From assembly GCF_050003625.1 (NCBI RefSeq), contig NC_134398.1:65170891-65234890 (forward strand): a DNA stretch of 64,000 bases, read 5' to 3'. Source of the stretch: Haematobia irritans. Lineage: Eukaryota; Arthropoda; Insecta; Diptera; Muscidae. Under the pieces are notes generated by a model, which was not told where the DNA came from, searched no databases, and saw only the letters and a program-made list of their open reading frames with translations. Numbering within the stretch: position 1 is the stretch's first letter; each line of letters opens with the position of its first letter. Below, in pieces: positions 29,258 through 40,956 of this stretch. The translations under genes were made by a program, and so were the position numbers.

Positions 29258-30535
29258 CAGCGTTGCCAATTTAGCTTTTTTCCCGCTAGATTTGGCTTTT
29301 TTTGAAGACGTTTAGCGGAAAAAAAATGCATTTAGCTTTTTTTCTGGCTTTTTTTCATGACCCTTTTAGCTATTTTTGGCTTTTTTTATTTTCGGCATGT
29401 TCCTATTGAAATATGGATAAAACTTCGTTTTTATCTAATTTCTACTTAAAGTCGAGTCTGAATTTGAAAATTTAAGTTTTCGTTAGCACGTTTTTAAAGC
29501 ACTGTGATAGCTCATGAAGAAAAAGCTGAGAAAACGAATAAATTCAAATTTGACTCGGAATCAATACAAAAATCATTAGTGTACAAAATCTTTGGAACCG
29601 AACATAGAAAAAATTAAGGAAATAAAGTTTTGAATGTGGTATTATTTTTTTTAACACCAAAAAATGCAATAAAAAATTCGTAGTGATAGGATCAAAACAA
29701 ATCTGCTATTTATTAATGGGATGGATTTACATTTACGAAAATTGGACAACAGTAGGTTTGGGAAATTTTCGAATAAAAGTTATTCATTATAAACTTGCAA
29801 GACAGTTATAATGGGTTTTATTCTCTTGGGTAAAATTAGGAGAAGTGTACACGTTCACGAATTTATCATTAATTCAGTTAAAACGAAATATATAGATATT
29901 TTCTAATGCAGTTCTATGTGACATTTTCTAATGCAGTTCTATGTGACATGATTAACCAACTGACAATTGCAAGTTCACTGAGAAAAATGTTTTTACAAGG
30001 AAATATAAACGAAGGACTTCCAGTAAAAATTTGTGATAGTAATCAAAATGTATCGAGTACGCCAACAGAGCTAATATGACTTAGATTTTCTTACAGTCTC
30101 ACAGAAATGGAATTAAATTGAATACAATTAAAATATTATGCTTTTTAACCCCCATTTTCATAAAGCTCCGTTAGTGTTCCGTTAACTAACCAACTTTTAA
30201 ACCGTATTATGGACGAAACTGTCATCTTGCCTTTATATTCCATAGGCCAGTTAGGAACTTAACTGACGAAAATTTTTCAGTTAAAGTTAACCGAAGAGAA
30301 GATATTTGCAATTTACTTTCTGTTAACTGGCAGTTAAAGCCTAACGGAGCTACATGAAAATGGCCGTAAGTGAAATAAAGCCTTTAAGTTTGTTAAATTT
30401 TAATTCAAAAATGTGACTTTTGATACAAAAAAATTTAGCTTTTTTTCTAGCTATTTTTTTAAATTTTTTAGCTTTTTTTGGCTAGTTTTTTGGACAAATC
30501 TAGCGGTTTTTGGTGAAACAATTCTGGCAACGCTG
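29258..30535. mobile_element. hAT-like MITE, 1,278 bp, 8-bp target duplication
   Basis: Ends CAGCGTTGCCAATTTAGC and TTCTGGCAACGCTG, flanked by ATCTAAAT (29,250-29,257) and ACCTAAAT (30,536-30,543), an 8-bp duplication with one mismatch as expected for hAT elements. Both subterminal regions are full of TTTAGCTTTTTTT and CTAGC words. Inside are a repeat D fragment (29,436-29,600), a direct duplication of ATTTTCTAATGCAGTTCTAT (29,899 and 29,924) and a nested fold-back (30,152-30,363). No transposase. Also at 38,533-39,809, 47,786-49,062 and 57,040-58,315. Confidence 0.85.
30152..30363. mobile_element. 212-bp fold-back MITE nested in the hAT-like MITE
   Basis: Left end CCATTTTCATAAAGCTCCG + TTAG is mirrored by CTAACGGAGCTACATGAAAA + TGG. 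Inner words GTTAACTAACC and TTCAGTTAAAGTTAACC continue the symmetry. No clear target duplication and no ORF. Confidence 0.75.
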
Positions 30536-30757
30536 ACCTAAATCCAAACCGATTTAGCTGATATTTTTCAAGTTCTACGGGACTTGCAAAACATTCAGAT
30601 GTACGAAATTTGAAGAATATCAGTTCATAAATACGTCAATTATGATCAAATCAGTGATGAATATATATGGTAGCTACATCCTCAAAAAAGAATCGCTTCT
30701 GTAGCATATACCCCAAACAAATTTTGCTTCAAGCATATGTAACATATTTTCAGGATT

Positions 30758-31055
30758 AGGTTAGGTGGCAGCCCGATGTATCAGGCTCACTTAGACTATT
30801 CAGTCCATTGTGATACCACATTGGTGAACTTCTCTCTTATCACTGAGTGCTGCCCGATTCCATGTTAAGCTCAATGACAAGAGACCTCCTTTTTACAGCC
30901 GAGTCCGAACGGCGTTCCATATTGCAGTGAAACCATTTAGAGAAGCTTTGAAACCCTCAGAAATGGCACCAGCATTACTGAGGTGGGATAATCCACCGCT
31001 GAAAAACTTTTTGGTGTTCGGTCGAAGCAGGACCACGACCTTGTGTATGCAAGGC
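30758..31055 (-). mobile_element. SINE truncated in its tRNA head at the array junction (unit 1)
   Basis: 298 bp of the minus-strand SINE, from TAGGTTAGGTGGCAGCCC to CCTTGTGTATGCAAGGC, preceded by the target sequence TATTTTCAGGATT. The remaining tRNA head and the second target duplication seen at 58,837-58,882 are replaced by mariner sequence. The same breakpoint ends units 2 (40,032-40,329) and 3 (49,285-49,582). Confidence 0.95.
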
Positions 31056-31574
31056 ATGCATCCCGAAAAATGCACTGTTTGGTGTGGTTTGTACGCTGGT
31101 GGAATCATTGGACCGTATTTTTTCAAAGATGCTGTTGGACGCAACGTTACGGTGAATGGCGATCGCTATCGTTCGATGCTAACAAACTTTTTGTTGCCAA
31201 AAATGGAAGAACTGAACTTGGTTGACATGTGGTTTCAACAAGATGGCGCTACATGCCACACAGCTCGCGATTCTATGGCCATTTTGAGGGAAAACTTCGG
31301 AGAACAATTCATCTCAAGAAATGGACCGGTAAGTTGGCCACCAAGATCATGCGATTTGACGCCTTTAGACTATTTTTTGTGGGGCTACGTCAAGTCTAAA
31401 GTCTACAGAAATAAGCCAGCAACTATTCCAGCTTTGGAAGACAACATTTCCGAAGAAATTCGGGCTATTCCGGCCGAAATGCTCGAAAAAGTTGCCCAAA
31501 ATTGGACTTTCCGAATGGACCACCTAAGACGCAGCCGCGGTCAACATTTAAATGAAATTATCTTCAAAAAGTAA
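30927..31574 (+). pseudogene. Chimeric ORF: antisense SINE fused in frame to mariner transposase C-terminus
   Basis: 215 codons. Residues 1-43 are translated from the antisense strand of the SINE and have no known fold. Residue 44 is the Met at 31,056, and residues 44-215 equal residues 61-232 of the DD41D transposase at 5479-6177. The second and third catalytic aspartates remain (D106 in WFQQDGATCH, D148 in LTPLDYFLWG). The first is lost, as is the DNA-binding domain, so the product could not catalyse transposition. The frame is open at all three junctions. Whether it is transcribed is unknown; translation could equally start at Met44. Confidence 0.85.
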
Positions 31575-31682
31575 ATGTCATGGACCAATCTAACGTTTCA
31601 AATAAAGAACCGATGAGATTTTGCAAATTTTATGCATTTTTTAAAAAAAAAAAAGTTATCAAGCTCTTAACAAATCACCCTT
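31056..31682 (+). mobile_element. Mariner 3' fragment bridging units 1 and 2
   Basis: 627 bp, from the codon for Met61 of the transposase to the 3' terminal inverted repeat AATCACCCTT, followed by TA and then the unit sequence TATATAAATATGATCC. It matches 5659-6284. The join to the SINE shares only one base (C31055). The 3' end shows true transposon insertion at TA; the 5' end is a non-homologous breakpoint. Confidence 0.95.
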
Positions 31683-32481
31683 TATATATAAATATGATCC
31701 TTTTTTTTTGCATTCGTCCTTGTGCCAAAAAACGCAATATACTAAATTCCTTAAAAGTCGGCGAATAATTGCGACCGGAATCCTGCGAACAACAAATACA
31801 TGAACGGACGGACACAAAGGGCTAAATCGACTCAGGAGGTGATTCTGAGTCGATCGGAATATATTTTGTGGGGTCTAAATCAATATTTCTGGTAGGCAGA
31901 TCATAGTCATTATACCCTGACCACTATGTGGCTTGAGGTGTAAAAATTCATTGAATTTGATCCGAACTTTCACTAGTTACGGATCACAAACTTTTTGCAA
32001 AGTACTTTTACTGTGGGTCTAGCCCCCCTTTGAATGCTTGTGCCAATTATTTATTATATGTATGTATCTCTTACTTTACTAAAGATATTCAAACCAGCAA
32101 AAAATTTTGTTCTAAAGGCAAAATAAATTGGAAATTGTTCTAAAAGCTCAACGTTAAAAGCACGTCCTCACAAAGTAAAGCTCGACCGAAGCGGGTTTGT
32201 TTGGCCAAGCCGATGTTCGGCAAAAAAGCAATAATTGGCCGAAATCGAAGCCGATTATTTTCTTGAAATTTGTAATTAAAGAAATTTGGTGTGTTTAAGT
32301 TCAATATTAGCATAGTTTATTCAACGAACGCATAAAAAGCAAAAACAAAAGATATTTCAATCCATGCCATATAATATTCTTTTAAAACTAACACACTTTT
32401 TAGTACTCAAAATTCAGTAGTTTGATATTATAATGGCAAACAAGGATTTTTTTATAATTCATTTAGGTTTAATTTGTACTA

Positions 32482-33206
32482 CACTGAAAAAACAGTGAAC
32501 CCATCAGGAAGAAAACTTTTGGTTAATTTTAGAAAATTTTTAGAAAAATTTAACTAAACAGTACTACAAACACTGGTATCACGCCGATATCACAAAAATA
32601 AGTAAATATTTTTCGACAAATTCAAGAAAATTTATTAGACATAATTAATTTTTGTCACTTGTTAAAGAAAATTTTGTATTAGAAGGAAAAAATTGGAGTT
32701 CAAAATTGCAATCTCTCTATTTCACTAAAGCCAATTTAACTTTATTTTAGTTCATGGAATTATTATGTTTGGAGATTCCTTTACTCTAATAATTTTTTGT
32801 GTACGTTAGGTAAATTAACTAAAACCGAGGAAAAAAATATACTCAAATGAAGCATAAAGATTAACTAAATTCGTGTCTTCAACCAAATAGTTCAGAATTT
32901 CTTTAAATATTTAAATTTTACCAAAAATGCGTCCATCATGAACTTCGTATGTCAATAAGGACATTCTTGCCATTTTGAACTACAAGTTTTTCCTGCAAAC
33001 TACAAAATTTTCTTTAACAAGTAAAAAAACTTAGTTATATCTAATAAATTTTCTTGAATTTGTATAAAAATATTTACTTATTTTTATGACATCGGGGTGA
33101 TGCCAACGGTTGTAATACAGTTTAGTTAAAATTTTCTACAAATATTCAAAATTTTCTAAAATTAACCGAAAGTTTTCTTCCTGGTGGGTTCACTGTTTTT
33201 TCAGTG
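32482..33206. mobile_element. Fold-back MITE F, complete (unit 2)
   Basis: 725 bp, ends CACTGAAAAAACAGTG and CACTGTTTTTTCAGTG, with ~215-bp imperfect inverted arms (GGTATCACGCCGATATCAC against GACATCGGGGTGATGCC). The interior (32,696-32,995) includes CTCTCTATTTCACTAAAGCC and AATGCGTCCATCATGAACTT, which is also found alone at 7290 and 13,900. Left flank TA, right flank CA. Equivalent copies at 41,756-42,480 and 51,009-51,733. Non-coding. Confidence 0.85.
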
Positions 33207-34595
33207 CACACAGAAAGTTCTTTTCAGTCAATTTTTATACACTTCACCACTACTGTGGTACAGGGTATAATAAGTTTGTGCATTTGTATGTAACGCCAAG
33301 AAGGAAAAGTCTGAGACCCATCGTTTAGTTGTGCCGATCGTCTTACTAAATTCTGAGTCGATTTAGCGATGTCCGTCTGTCTGTCTGTATATGTAATTTT
33401 GTGTGCAAAGTACAACTCGCAGTTTAAGTCCGATCGTCCTCAAATTTGGCACAGAGTTTTACTTTGGCTCAGAGACAATCGCTATTGATTTTATAAAAAA
33501 TCGGTTCAGATTTAGATATAGCTGCCATATATATTTATCACCGATCTGAATATAATTGACGTATTTATCAACGTATGTTCTTAAAATTTCGCACAGCCAA
33601 ATGTTTTGGGGCTCTCGTAAAATATGCAAAATATCAACCAAGTCGGTTCAAATATAGATATAGCTCCCATATATATCATTCGTCCGATTTGCTCTTATAT
33701 GGCCTTAAAAGCAAGATTGTTGTCCAAATTTGCTTCATATTTTGCGCAATGAGTACGTTTAATGGTATCGTTATATGTGCCAAATTTGGTTAAAATCGGT
33801 TCAGATTTAGATATAGCTCCCATATATCTTACGCCCGAATTATGACCACGGAGACCAAAGTTATACTCCCATTTACGTGAAATTTTGCTAGATATCAGGA
33901 TTATTATTTAAACTATTTGGTCAAAATCGGTTCAGATTATATAGAGCTCCCATATATATGTATACAAGAGTTGGGGAAATATGGTAGAATATTTCATACT
34001 TTAGACCCATTTGCAATTGGATTTTCCTCCAATTGACTCGATAGCTTCCACAGAGAATATTTTTAATATGCTATTTATGTGTGTCAAGTTTGATCTAATT
34101 TGGTTAAGATTTAGATAAAGCCTCCATATATTTGTTCTTCCGCTTTATACAAATATGGCCAAAATACACACATTTTGCACAAAATTCTGTGATGATTTCT
34201 CCATATCGTAGTCATATCCTACACACTGTAATGCCAGACTTTCCACAGAACGGTTGAGTTTTAAATAAGGCTCCAAGTCACCCGACTTGGCCCAATAATA
34301 TATCACAACCCACACTTGACCACTTATCTTGGCGAGATCTAACCAATATGTAAAATCACCACTGCTAAGTAGCAAAAATTGTTAGTATTACTCAAATTGT
34401 CCTATAGCTCGAATACATATGATCCCCCGATAAATCATAAATGCTCTTTTGTACAATTGCATTAAAATTGATCTCGCTTTATTTTTCCCATATTTGTTTA
34501 CTAACATTGTGTTTCTTCCCAGGGTGTTAGCCGATTTTTTCAATTCTAGAGATTTTGTAGAATTACAAAAAATTGTCTCCATGCAAACCTTTATA

Positions 34596-36188
34596 CACCC
34601 AGAAAAAAGTGCCTTCTAAACTAAAGGAAAAAATGTTCATCAATTTAGTTTAGCCATTTTATTTCCATTAAGGTAAATTTTTGTGTGAAATAATAAAATG
34701 TACTTGTTTCAGTAAAAAAACTTCTAAACTGAAAGCAGTTAGGAATAGTTCATTAACTAGAATAAGGCATGGCATTTTACTAATACTGTTTTCTTCGCTG
34801 GGTATAAGAATTTACTACTGAAAAAGAAAATTTTATTCACTGATAACAAAGCATTCGCAAAAATAAACAAAAACCGAACTAAACCCAAGTTTCCTCAAAT
34901 TGAGTAAAATTTCCTATAAAATTATAATTCTGACTTCCTTTATTATAGAAAGCTTATCATACACACAAAATAATATTATAATTTTTTAGCTAACAATAAA
35001 TTGTTGTTACAGAAAATTTTGAAGTTCGACTAAATTTTTGTTGATATAACAAAATGTTTGTTGATATAACAAAGTTAGTTGCTAAAGTGACTAAAATCGT
35101 AATTGTATTTACAAAATACGTTGTTAGCTCAAATTTAAACATAATTTTAATTGTATTGACAATCAAATAATTGATATTTTTTTGTGTGTACATACGAATA
35201 ACACTTTGCATAGAAAAATATTTTAGTACATTCGTACTAAGAAGTATTCAATACTTTCTTAAAACTTAAGGAAACACACTTGTTAGAATATAGCTAACAA
35301 TAAATATATATATAATAAATATATATATTTCTTTTATCTGCCTATAATCGATACCTGTCATCGATGTAATCGATATGTTTGCGTGTGGGTTGTTTTTTTA
35401 GTTGGAATCGTATTGTTATGATATACGGAGAGGTAGTTAAAAAATAATTTAGTAAAATAATATAATAAATAACAAATAAAATATATAAAATATTTGTTAT
35501 TTTAAATTATTGAGAAAATACCAGAAGAATAACATCCCCTTAATTCGTCTTCAATTATCAGGTAATATTTAGTGACGCTAACCTTTTATGAAAAAATTGG
35601 TTTATGATTTGTTATATTTTTAGGTATTGAAATTGTAAAAGGAGGACAAAATCGTTAGGCAGCAACTTATTAAAAGTGAAAGGTACAAGAAGAAGAAAAA
35701 TGCGGTTTGTAGTTGATAACAATACATGGAAATTGGAAATAGCGGAATAATAAACTAATATTTCAAGGCCAGTCGATGCTGTTGACTTTAAATAAATATA
35801 TTTAATATATTAATAAAACATGTATTTTATAAAAGAAAAAAAATTGCTTATATAAATAATTGAATTGTATTTAAAAACGAAAGTAAGCAGTTCTAATTTT
35901 GAAGTAAAAGGTTTACCACAAATATGTAAGTTTTGTCCAAATGAATGAAAAAAGTTCAATAAAATCAATCCATATATGAATTCAATTCAGTTAAATTTTT
36001 TTCATTCTGTAGTATAGTGGTACATAAATATAGGAAAATGTTACTAATATATGGAATGCATTCTACCTAATTTCTACGAAAATTACATCGTTCAAACAAA
36101 TAAAAATATCTTTGGCGCTATGCGAAGTTCAACTTTCTTCACAATGAGTTCATTTTAACTTAAAGAAGGGGTCACTTTTTTCTGGGTG
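34596..36188. mobile_element. Element E1 in unit 2
   Basis: Same ends and TA flanks as the unit 1 copy, with the nested 227-bp MITE at 34,962-35,188. Carries the unit-2-specific AT microsatellite near 35,290-35,325. Confidence 0.85.
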
Positions 36189-36991
36189 TATATGTTAGCT
36201 CCTAGCAAATTTGAAGGAGTTGTCTATGTCTACATAGTGGTGAAGGGTATAGTATAGTCGGCCCCATCCGACTTTAGACCTTACTTACTTGTTTATAACT
36301 CGCTTGTTTCATATTTTAGTGGACAATTTTAACGTTTTTTACTTCAATTAGTTAAACAGAGTACGAGTTTATAAAATAGTAAAAATTATTTAAATTTTGC
36401 GTTAGAACGCATTAAACATATTATTTATTTGGTAAAATTAACATCAAAACAAGTAAGTAAAGTCTAAAGTCGGGCGGGCCGCTATAGTATACCCTTCACT
36501 ACAGTGTAGATTAGTAATTGGTACCATCTCAAATCAATCAAATTTATTGGAAACTGTAACATATACAGCTCTAAATTGGAATATACAAGTATTTAAATCT
36601 GAAGCCATTTGAACCAATTTTTTTACACTTCTACAAATGCACCAAAACCTACAAATGTAAAAGAAAACCTAACACTACGCCAGAAGAAGATCATATAATT
36701 AATTGAATTGTGCAACAATTCACTCAAATATTATCTAAAGGAGTAGAAAATTAAATAAAACTGAATATATCAACCATAGCGATCAGATGTAGAGCTTTAG
36801 AAGTCGGACTGCGATTATACACAAATGTTAAAAATCACTCATTTCCAAGAAAAATAGGTTAACGCGCCTTCACAAAAATACCTTAAATGGTCTGTGGAGC
36901 AGTGGAAATGTGTTATATTCTCCTACGACTCAAAGTTTAATTTGCATGGATTGGATGGTAGAGATATGAAAAGTTGTAAAACGAAAAATTG

Positions 36992-38423
36992 CACCCAGAA
37001 AAAAGTGCCTTCGAAACTAAAGGAAAAATTTTTCATCAATATAGTTTATCCATTTTATTTCCATTAAGGTAAATTTTTGTGAGAAATAATAAAATTTACT
37101 CGTTTCAGTAAAAAAATCCTAAACTGTAAGCAGTTAGAAATAGTTCATTAACTAGAATAAGGCATGGAATTTTACTCATACTATTTTTTTCGCTGGGTAT
37201 AAGAATTTACTACTGAACAAGAAAATTTTATTCACCGATAACAAAGCATTCGTAAAAATAAACAAAAGCCGAACTAAAAGCAAGTTTCCTCAAAATTAGT
37301 AAAATTTCTCATAAAATGATAATTGCGACTTCCTTTATAATAGAAAGTTTTTCATACATACGAACAACACTTGGCATAGAAAAATATTTTAGTTCATTCG
37401 TACTAAGAAGTATGCAATCCTTTCAAAACTTAAGGAAACACACTTGATAGAATATAGGAAATTTTCCTATATTTCTATTGTCTACCTGTAATCGATACCT
37501 GTCATCGCAATCGATGTGTTTGCGCGTGGGTGTAATCGATATGTTTGCGCGTGGGTTGTTTTTTAGTTGGAATCGCGTTGTTGTGGTATACGGAAAGATT
37601 GTTAAAAAATAATATGGTAAAATAATATAATAAATAACAAATAAAATATATAAAATTTTTATTATTTTAAATTAGTGAGAAAAATTTTCGTTTTTTGAAA
37701 ATAAATCTATCAATGTTCGTGATGGTATATAAAGAAAGAAAACACCAGCAGAATAACATCCCTTTCATTTGTCTTCATTTTGGAATCTTCAATTATCAGG
37801 TAATATTCAGTGACGCTAACCTTTTGTAAAAAAATGGTTTATGATATTTTATATTTGTAGGTATTGAAATTGTAAAAGGAGGACAAAATCGTTAGTCAGC
37901 AACTTATTAAAAGTGAAAAGTACAAGAAGAAGAAAAAGTGCGTTTTTCAGTTGATAATATCACATGGAAATTGGAAACAGCGGAATAAGAAACTAATATT
38001 TCAAGGAGATTCGATGCTGTTGATTCTTAATAAATATATTCAGTATATTAATAAAACATGTCTTTTATTGAAGATAAAATTGCTTATATAAATAAATAAA
38101 ATTGTATGTAAAAACGAAGGTAAGCAGTTCTAATTATGAAGTAAAAGTTTTACCACAAATGTGTAAGATTTGTCCATGTGAATGAAAAATTTCAATAAAA
38201 TCATTACATATATGAATTCAAATCAGTTAAATTTTTTCATTCTGTAGTATAGTGGTACATAAATATAGGAAAATGTTAACTAATATATGGAATGCATTAT
38301 ACCTAATTTCTACGAAAATCACATCGTTCAACAAATAAAAATGTCTTTGGCGCTATACGAAGTTCAACTTTCTTCACAATGACTTCATTTTAACTTAAAG
38401 AAGGGGTCACTTTTTTCTGGGTG
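36992..38423. mobile_element. Element E2 in unit 2
   Basis: Same termini, TG flanks and length as at 27,717-29,148. One substitution noted: GGCATGGAATTTT in place of GGCATGGCATTTT near 37,165. Confidence 0.85.
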
Positions 38424-38532
38424 TGGTATTAAATTTTTACAAAATTTGAAGCAAATCAATATAAAATTTTGGCATTTGGGGCCAAATAAATGCATATCGG
38501 GCGTAAGATGTATATGCGAGCTATATCTAAAT

Positions 38533-39809
38533 CAGCGTTGCCAATTTAGCTTTTTTCCCGCTAGATTTGGCTTTTTTTGAAGACGTTTAGCGGAAAAAAA
38601 TGCATTTAGCTTTTTTTCTGGCTTTTTTTCATGACCCTTTTAGCTATTTTTGGCTTTTTTTATTTTCGGCATGTTCCTATTGAAATATGGATAAAACTTC
38701 GTTTTTATCTAATTTCTACTTAAAGTCGAGTCTGAATTTGAAAATTTAAGTTTTCGTTAGCACGTTTTTAAAGCACTGTGATAGCTCATGAAGAAAAAGC
38801 TGAGAAAACGAATAAATTCAAATTTGACTCGGAATCAATACAAAAATCATTAGTGTACAAAATCTTTGGAACCGAACATAGAAAAAATTAAGGAAATAAA
38901 GTTTTGAATGTGGTATTATTTTTTTTAACACCAAAAAATGCAATAAAAAATTCGTAGTGATAGGATCAAAACAAATCTGCTATTTATTAATGGGATGGAT
39001 TTACATTTACGAAAATTGGACAACAGTAGGTTTGGGAAATTTTCGAATAAAAGTTATTCATTATAAACTTGCAAGACAGTTATAATGGGTTTTATTCTCT
39101 TGGGTAAAATTAGGAGAAGTGTACACGTTCACGAATTTATCATTAATTCAGTTAAAACGAAATATATAGATATTTTCTAATGCAGTTCTATGTGACATTT
39201 TCTAATGCAGTTCTATGTGACATGATTAACCAACTGACAATTGCAAGTTCACTGAGAAAAATGTTTTTACAAGGAAATATAAACGAAGGACTTCCAGTAA
39301 AAATTTGTGATAGTAATCAAAATGTATCGAGTACGCCAACAGAGCTAATATGACTTAGATTTTCTTACAGTCTCACAGAAATGGAATTAAATTGAATACA
39401 ATTAAAATATTATGCTTTTTAACCCCCATTTTCATAAAGCTCCGTTAGTGTTCCGTTAACTAACCAACTTTTAAACCGTATTATGGACGAAACTGTCATC
39501 TTGCCTTTATATTCCATAGGCCAGTTAGGAACTTAACTGACGAAAATTTTTCAGTTAAAGTTAACCGAAGAGAAGATATTTGCAATTTACTTTCTGTTAA
39601 CTGGCAGTTAAAGCCTAACGGAGCTACATGAAAATGGCCGTAAGTGAAATAAAGCCTTTAAGTTTGTTAAATTTTAATTCAAAAATGTGACTTTTGATAC
39701 AAAAAAATTTAGCTTTTTTTCTAGCTATTTTTTTAAATTTTTTAGCTTTTTTTGGCTAGTTTTTTGGACAAATCTAGCGGTTTTTGGTGAAACAATTCTG
39801 GCAACGCTG
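38533..39809. mobile_element. hAT-like MITE in unit 2
   Basis: Same ends and ATCTAAAT / ACCTAAAT flanks as at 29,258-30,535; one base shorter in an A run near 38,590. Confidence 0.85.
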
Positions 39810-40031
39810 ACCTAAATCCAAACCGATTTAGCTGATATTTTTCAAGTTCTACGGGACTTGCAAAACATTCAGATGTACGAAATTTGAAGAATATCAGTTC
39901 ATAAATACGTCAATTATGATCAAATCAGTGATGAATATATATGGTAGCTACATCCTCAAAAAAGAATCGCTTCTGTAGCATATACCCCAAACAAATTTTG
40001 CTTCAAGCATATGTAACATATTTTCAGGATT

Positions 40032-40329
40032 AGGTTAGGTGGCAGCCCGATGTATCAGGCTCACTTAGACTATTCAGTCCATTGTGATACCACATTGGTG
40101 AACTTCTCTCTTATCACTGAGTGCTGCCCGATTCCATGTTAAGCTCAATGACAAGAGACCTCCTTTTTACAGCCGAGTCCGAACGGCGTTCCACATTGCA
40201 GTGAAACCATTTAGAGAAGCTTTGAAACCCTCAGAAATGGCACCAGCATTACTGAGGTGGGATAATCCACCGCTGAAAAACTTTTTGGTGTTCGGTCGAA
40301 GCAGGACCACGACCTTGTGTATGCAAGGC
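40032..40329 (-). mobile_element. Junction-truncated SINE, unit 2
   Basis: Identical layout and breakpoint to 30,758-31,055. It has the GTTCCACATTG reading where unit 1 has GTTCCATATTG. Confidence 0.93.
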
Positions 40330-40848
40330 ATGCATCCCGAAAAATGCACTGTTTGGTGTGGTTTGTACGCTGGTGGAATCATTGGACCGTATTTTTTCAA
40401 AGATGCTGTCGGACGCAACGTTACGGTGAATGGCGATCGCTATCGTTCGATGCTAACAAACTTTTTGTTGCCAAAAATGGAAGAACTGAACTTGGTTGAC
40501 ATGTGGTTTCAACAAGATGGCGCTACATGCCACACAGCTCGCGATTCTATGGCCATTTTGAGGGAAAACTTCGGAGAACAATTCATCTCAAGAAATGGAC
40601 CGGTAAGTTGGCCACCAAGATCATGCGATTTGACGCCTTTAGACTATTTTTTGTGGGGCTACGTCAAGTCTAAAGTCTACAGAAATAAGCCAGCAACTAT
40701 TCCAGCTTTGGAAGACAACATTTCCGAAGAAATTCGGGCTATTCCGGCCGAAATGCTCGAAAAAGTTGCCCAAAATTGGACTTTCCGAATGGACCACCTA
40801 AGACGCAGCCGCGGTCAACATTTAAATGAAATTATCTTCAAAAAGTAA
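40201..40848 (+). pseudogene. Chimeric SINE-transposase ORF, junction 2
   Basis: Same 215-residue product as at 30,927. A synonymous change (GCTGTCGGACGC, T to C) separates it from the other copies. It lacks the first catalytic Asp and the DNA-binding region. Confidence 0.85.
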
Positions 40849-40956
40849 ATGTCATGGACCAATCTAACGTTTCAAATAAAGAACCGATGAGATTTTGCAA
40901 ATTTTATGCATTTTTTTAAAAAAAAAAAGTTATCAAGCTCTTAACAAATCACCCTT
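40330..40956 (+). mobile_element. Mariner 3' fragment bridging units 2 and 3
   Basis: 627 bp with the same left breakpoint in the transposase and the same 3' end at TA (40,957-40,958) as junction 1. Confidence 0.95.

Larger units (their letters stand above)
27172..30757 (+). repeat. Family B repeat, plus strand, split by E2 and a hAT-like MITE
   Basis: From AACAAGTAAGTAAAGTCTAA through TATACCCTTCACTACAGTG to 27,716. It resumes after E2 (29,149-29,257, GGGCGTAAGATGTATATGCG) and after the hAT-like MITE (30,536 on, CTAAATCCAAACCGATTTAG), and is cut by the SINE. The 3' terminus is not recognisable before the SINE. Confidence 0.65.
23036..31055 (+). repeat. Tandem array unit 1 (8.02 kb)
   Basis: Homologous to units at 31,683, 40,957 and 50,210 from TATATATAAATATGATCC onward. 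It differs from them in its first ~1.7 kb. A 47-bp palindrome replaces about 60 bp at 23,386-23,432. A 522-bp stretch of MITE F is missing at about 24,025. Some 55 bp are missing near 24,240, and there is different sequence near 24,658. From about 24,690 on it is nearly identical to the others. The left edge abuts an empty TA site instead of mariner sequence. It ends inside the SINE at its junction with the mariner fragment. Confidence 0.9.
31683..40329 (+). repeat. Tandem array unit 2 (8.65 kb)
   Basis: Same order as unit 1 but with complete MITE F (32,482-33,206), E1 (34,596-36,188), E2 (36,992-38,423), hAT-like MITE (38,533-39,809) and truncated SINE (40,032-40,329). Unit-specific change: at about 35,281-35,325 the sequence TTAGAATATAGGACATTTTC of the other units is replaced by an AT microsatellite (AACAAT then AAATATATATATAATAAATA). 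Mostly non-coding. Confidence 0.9.
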
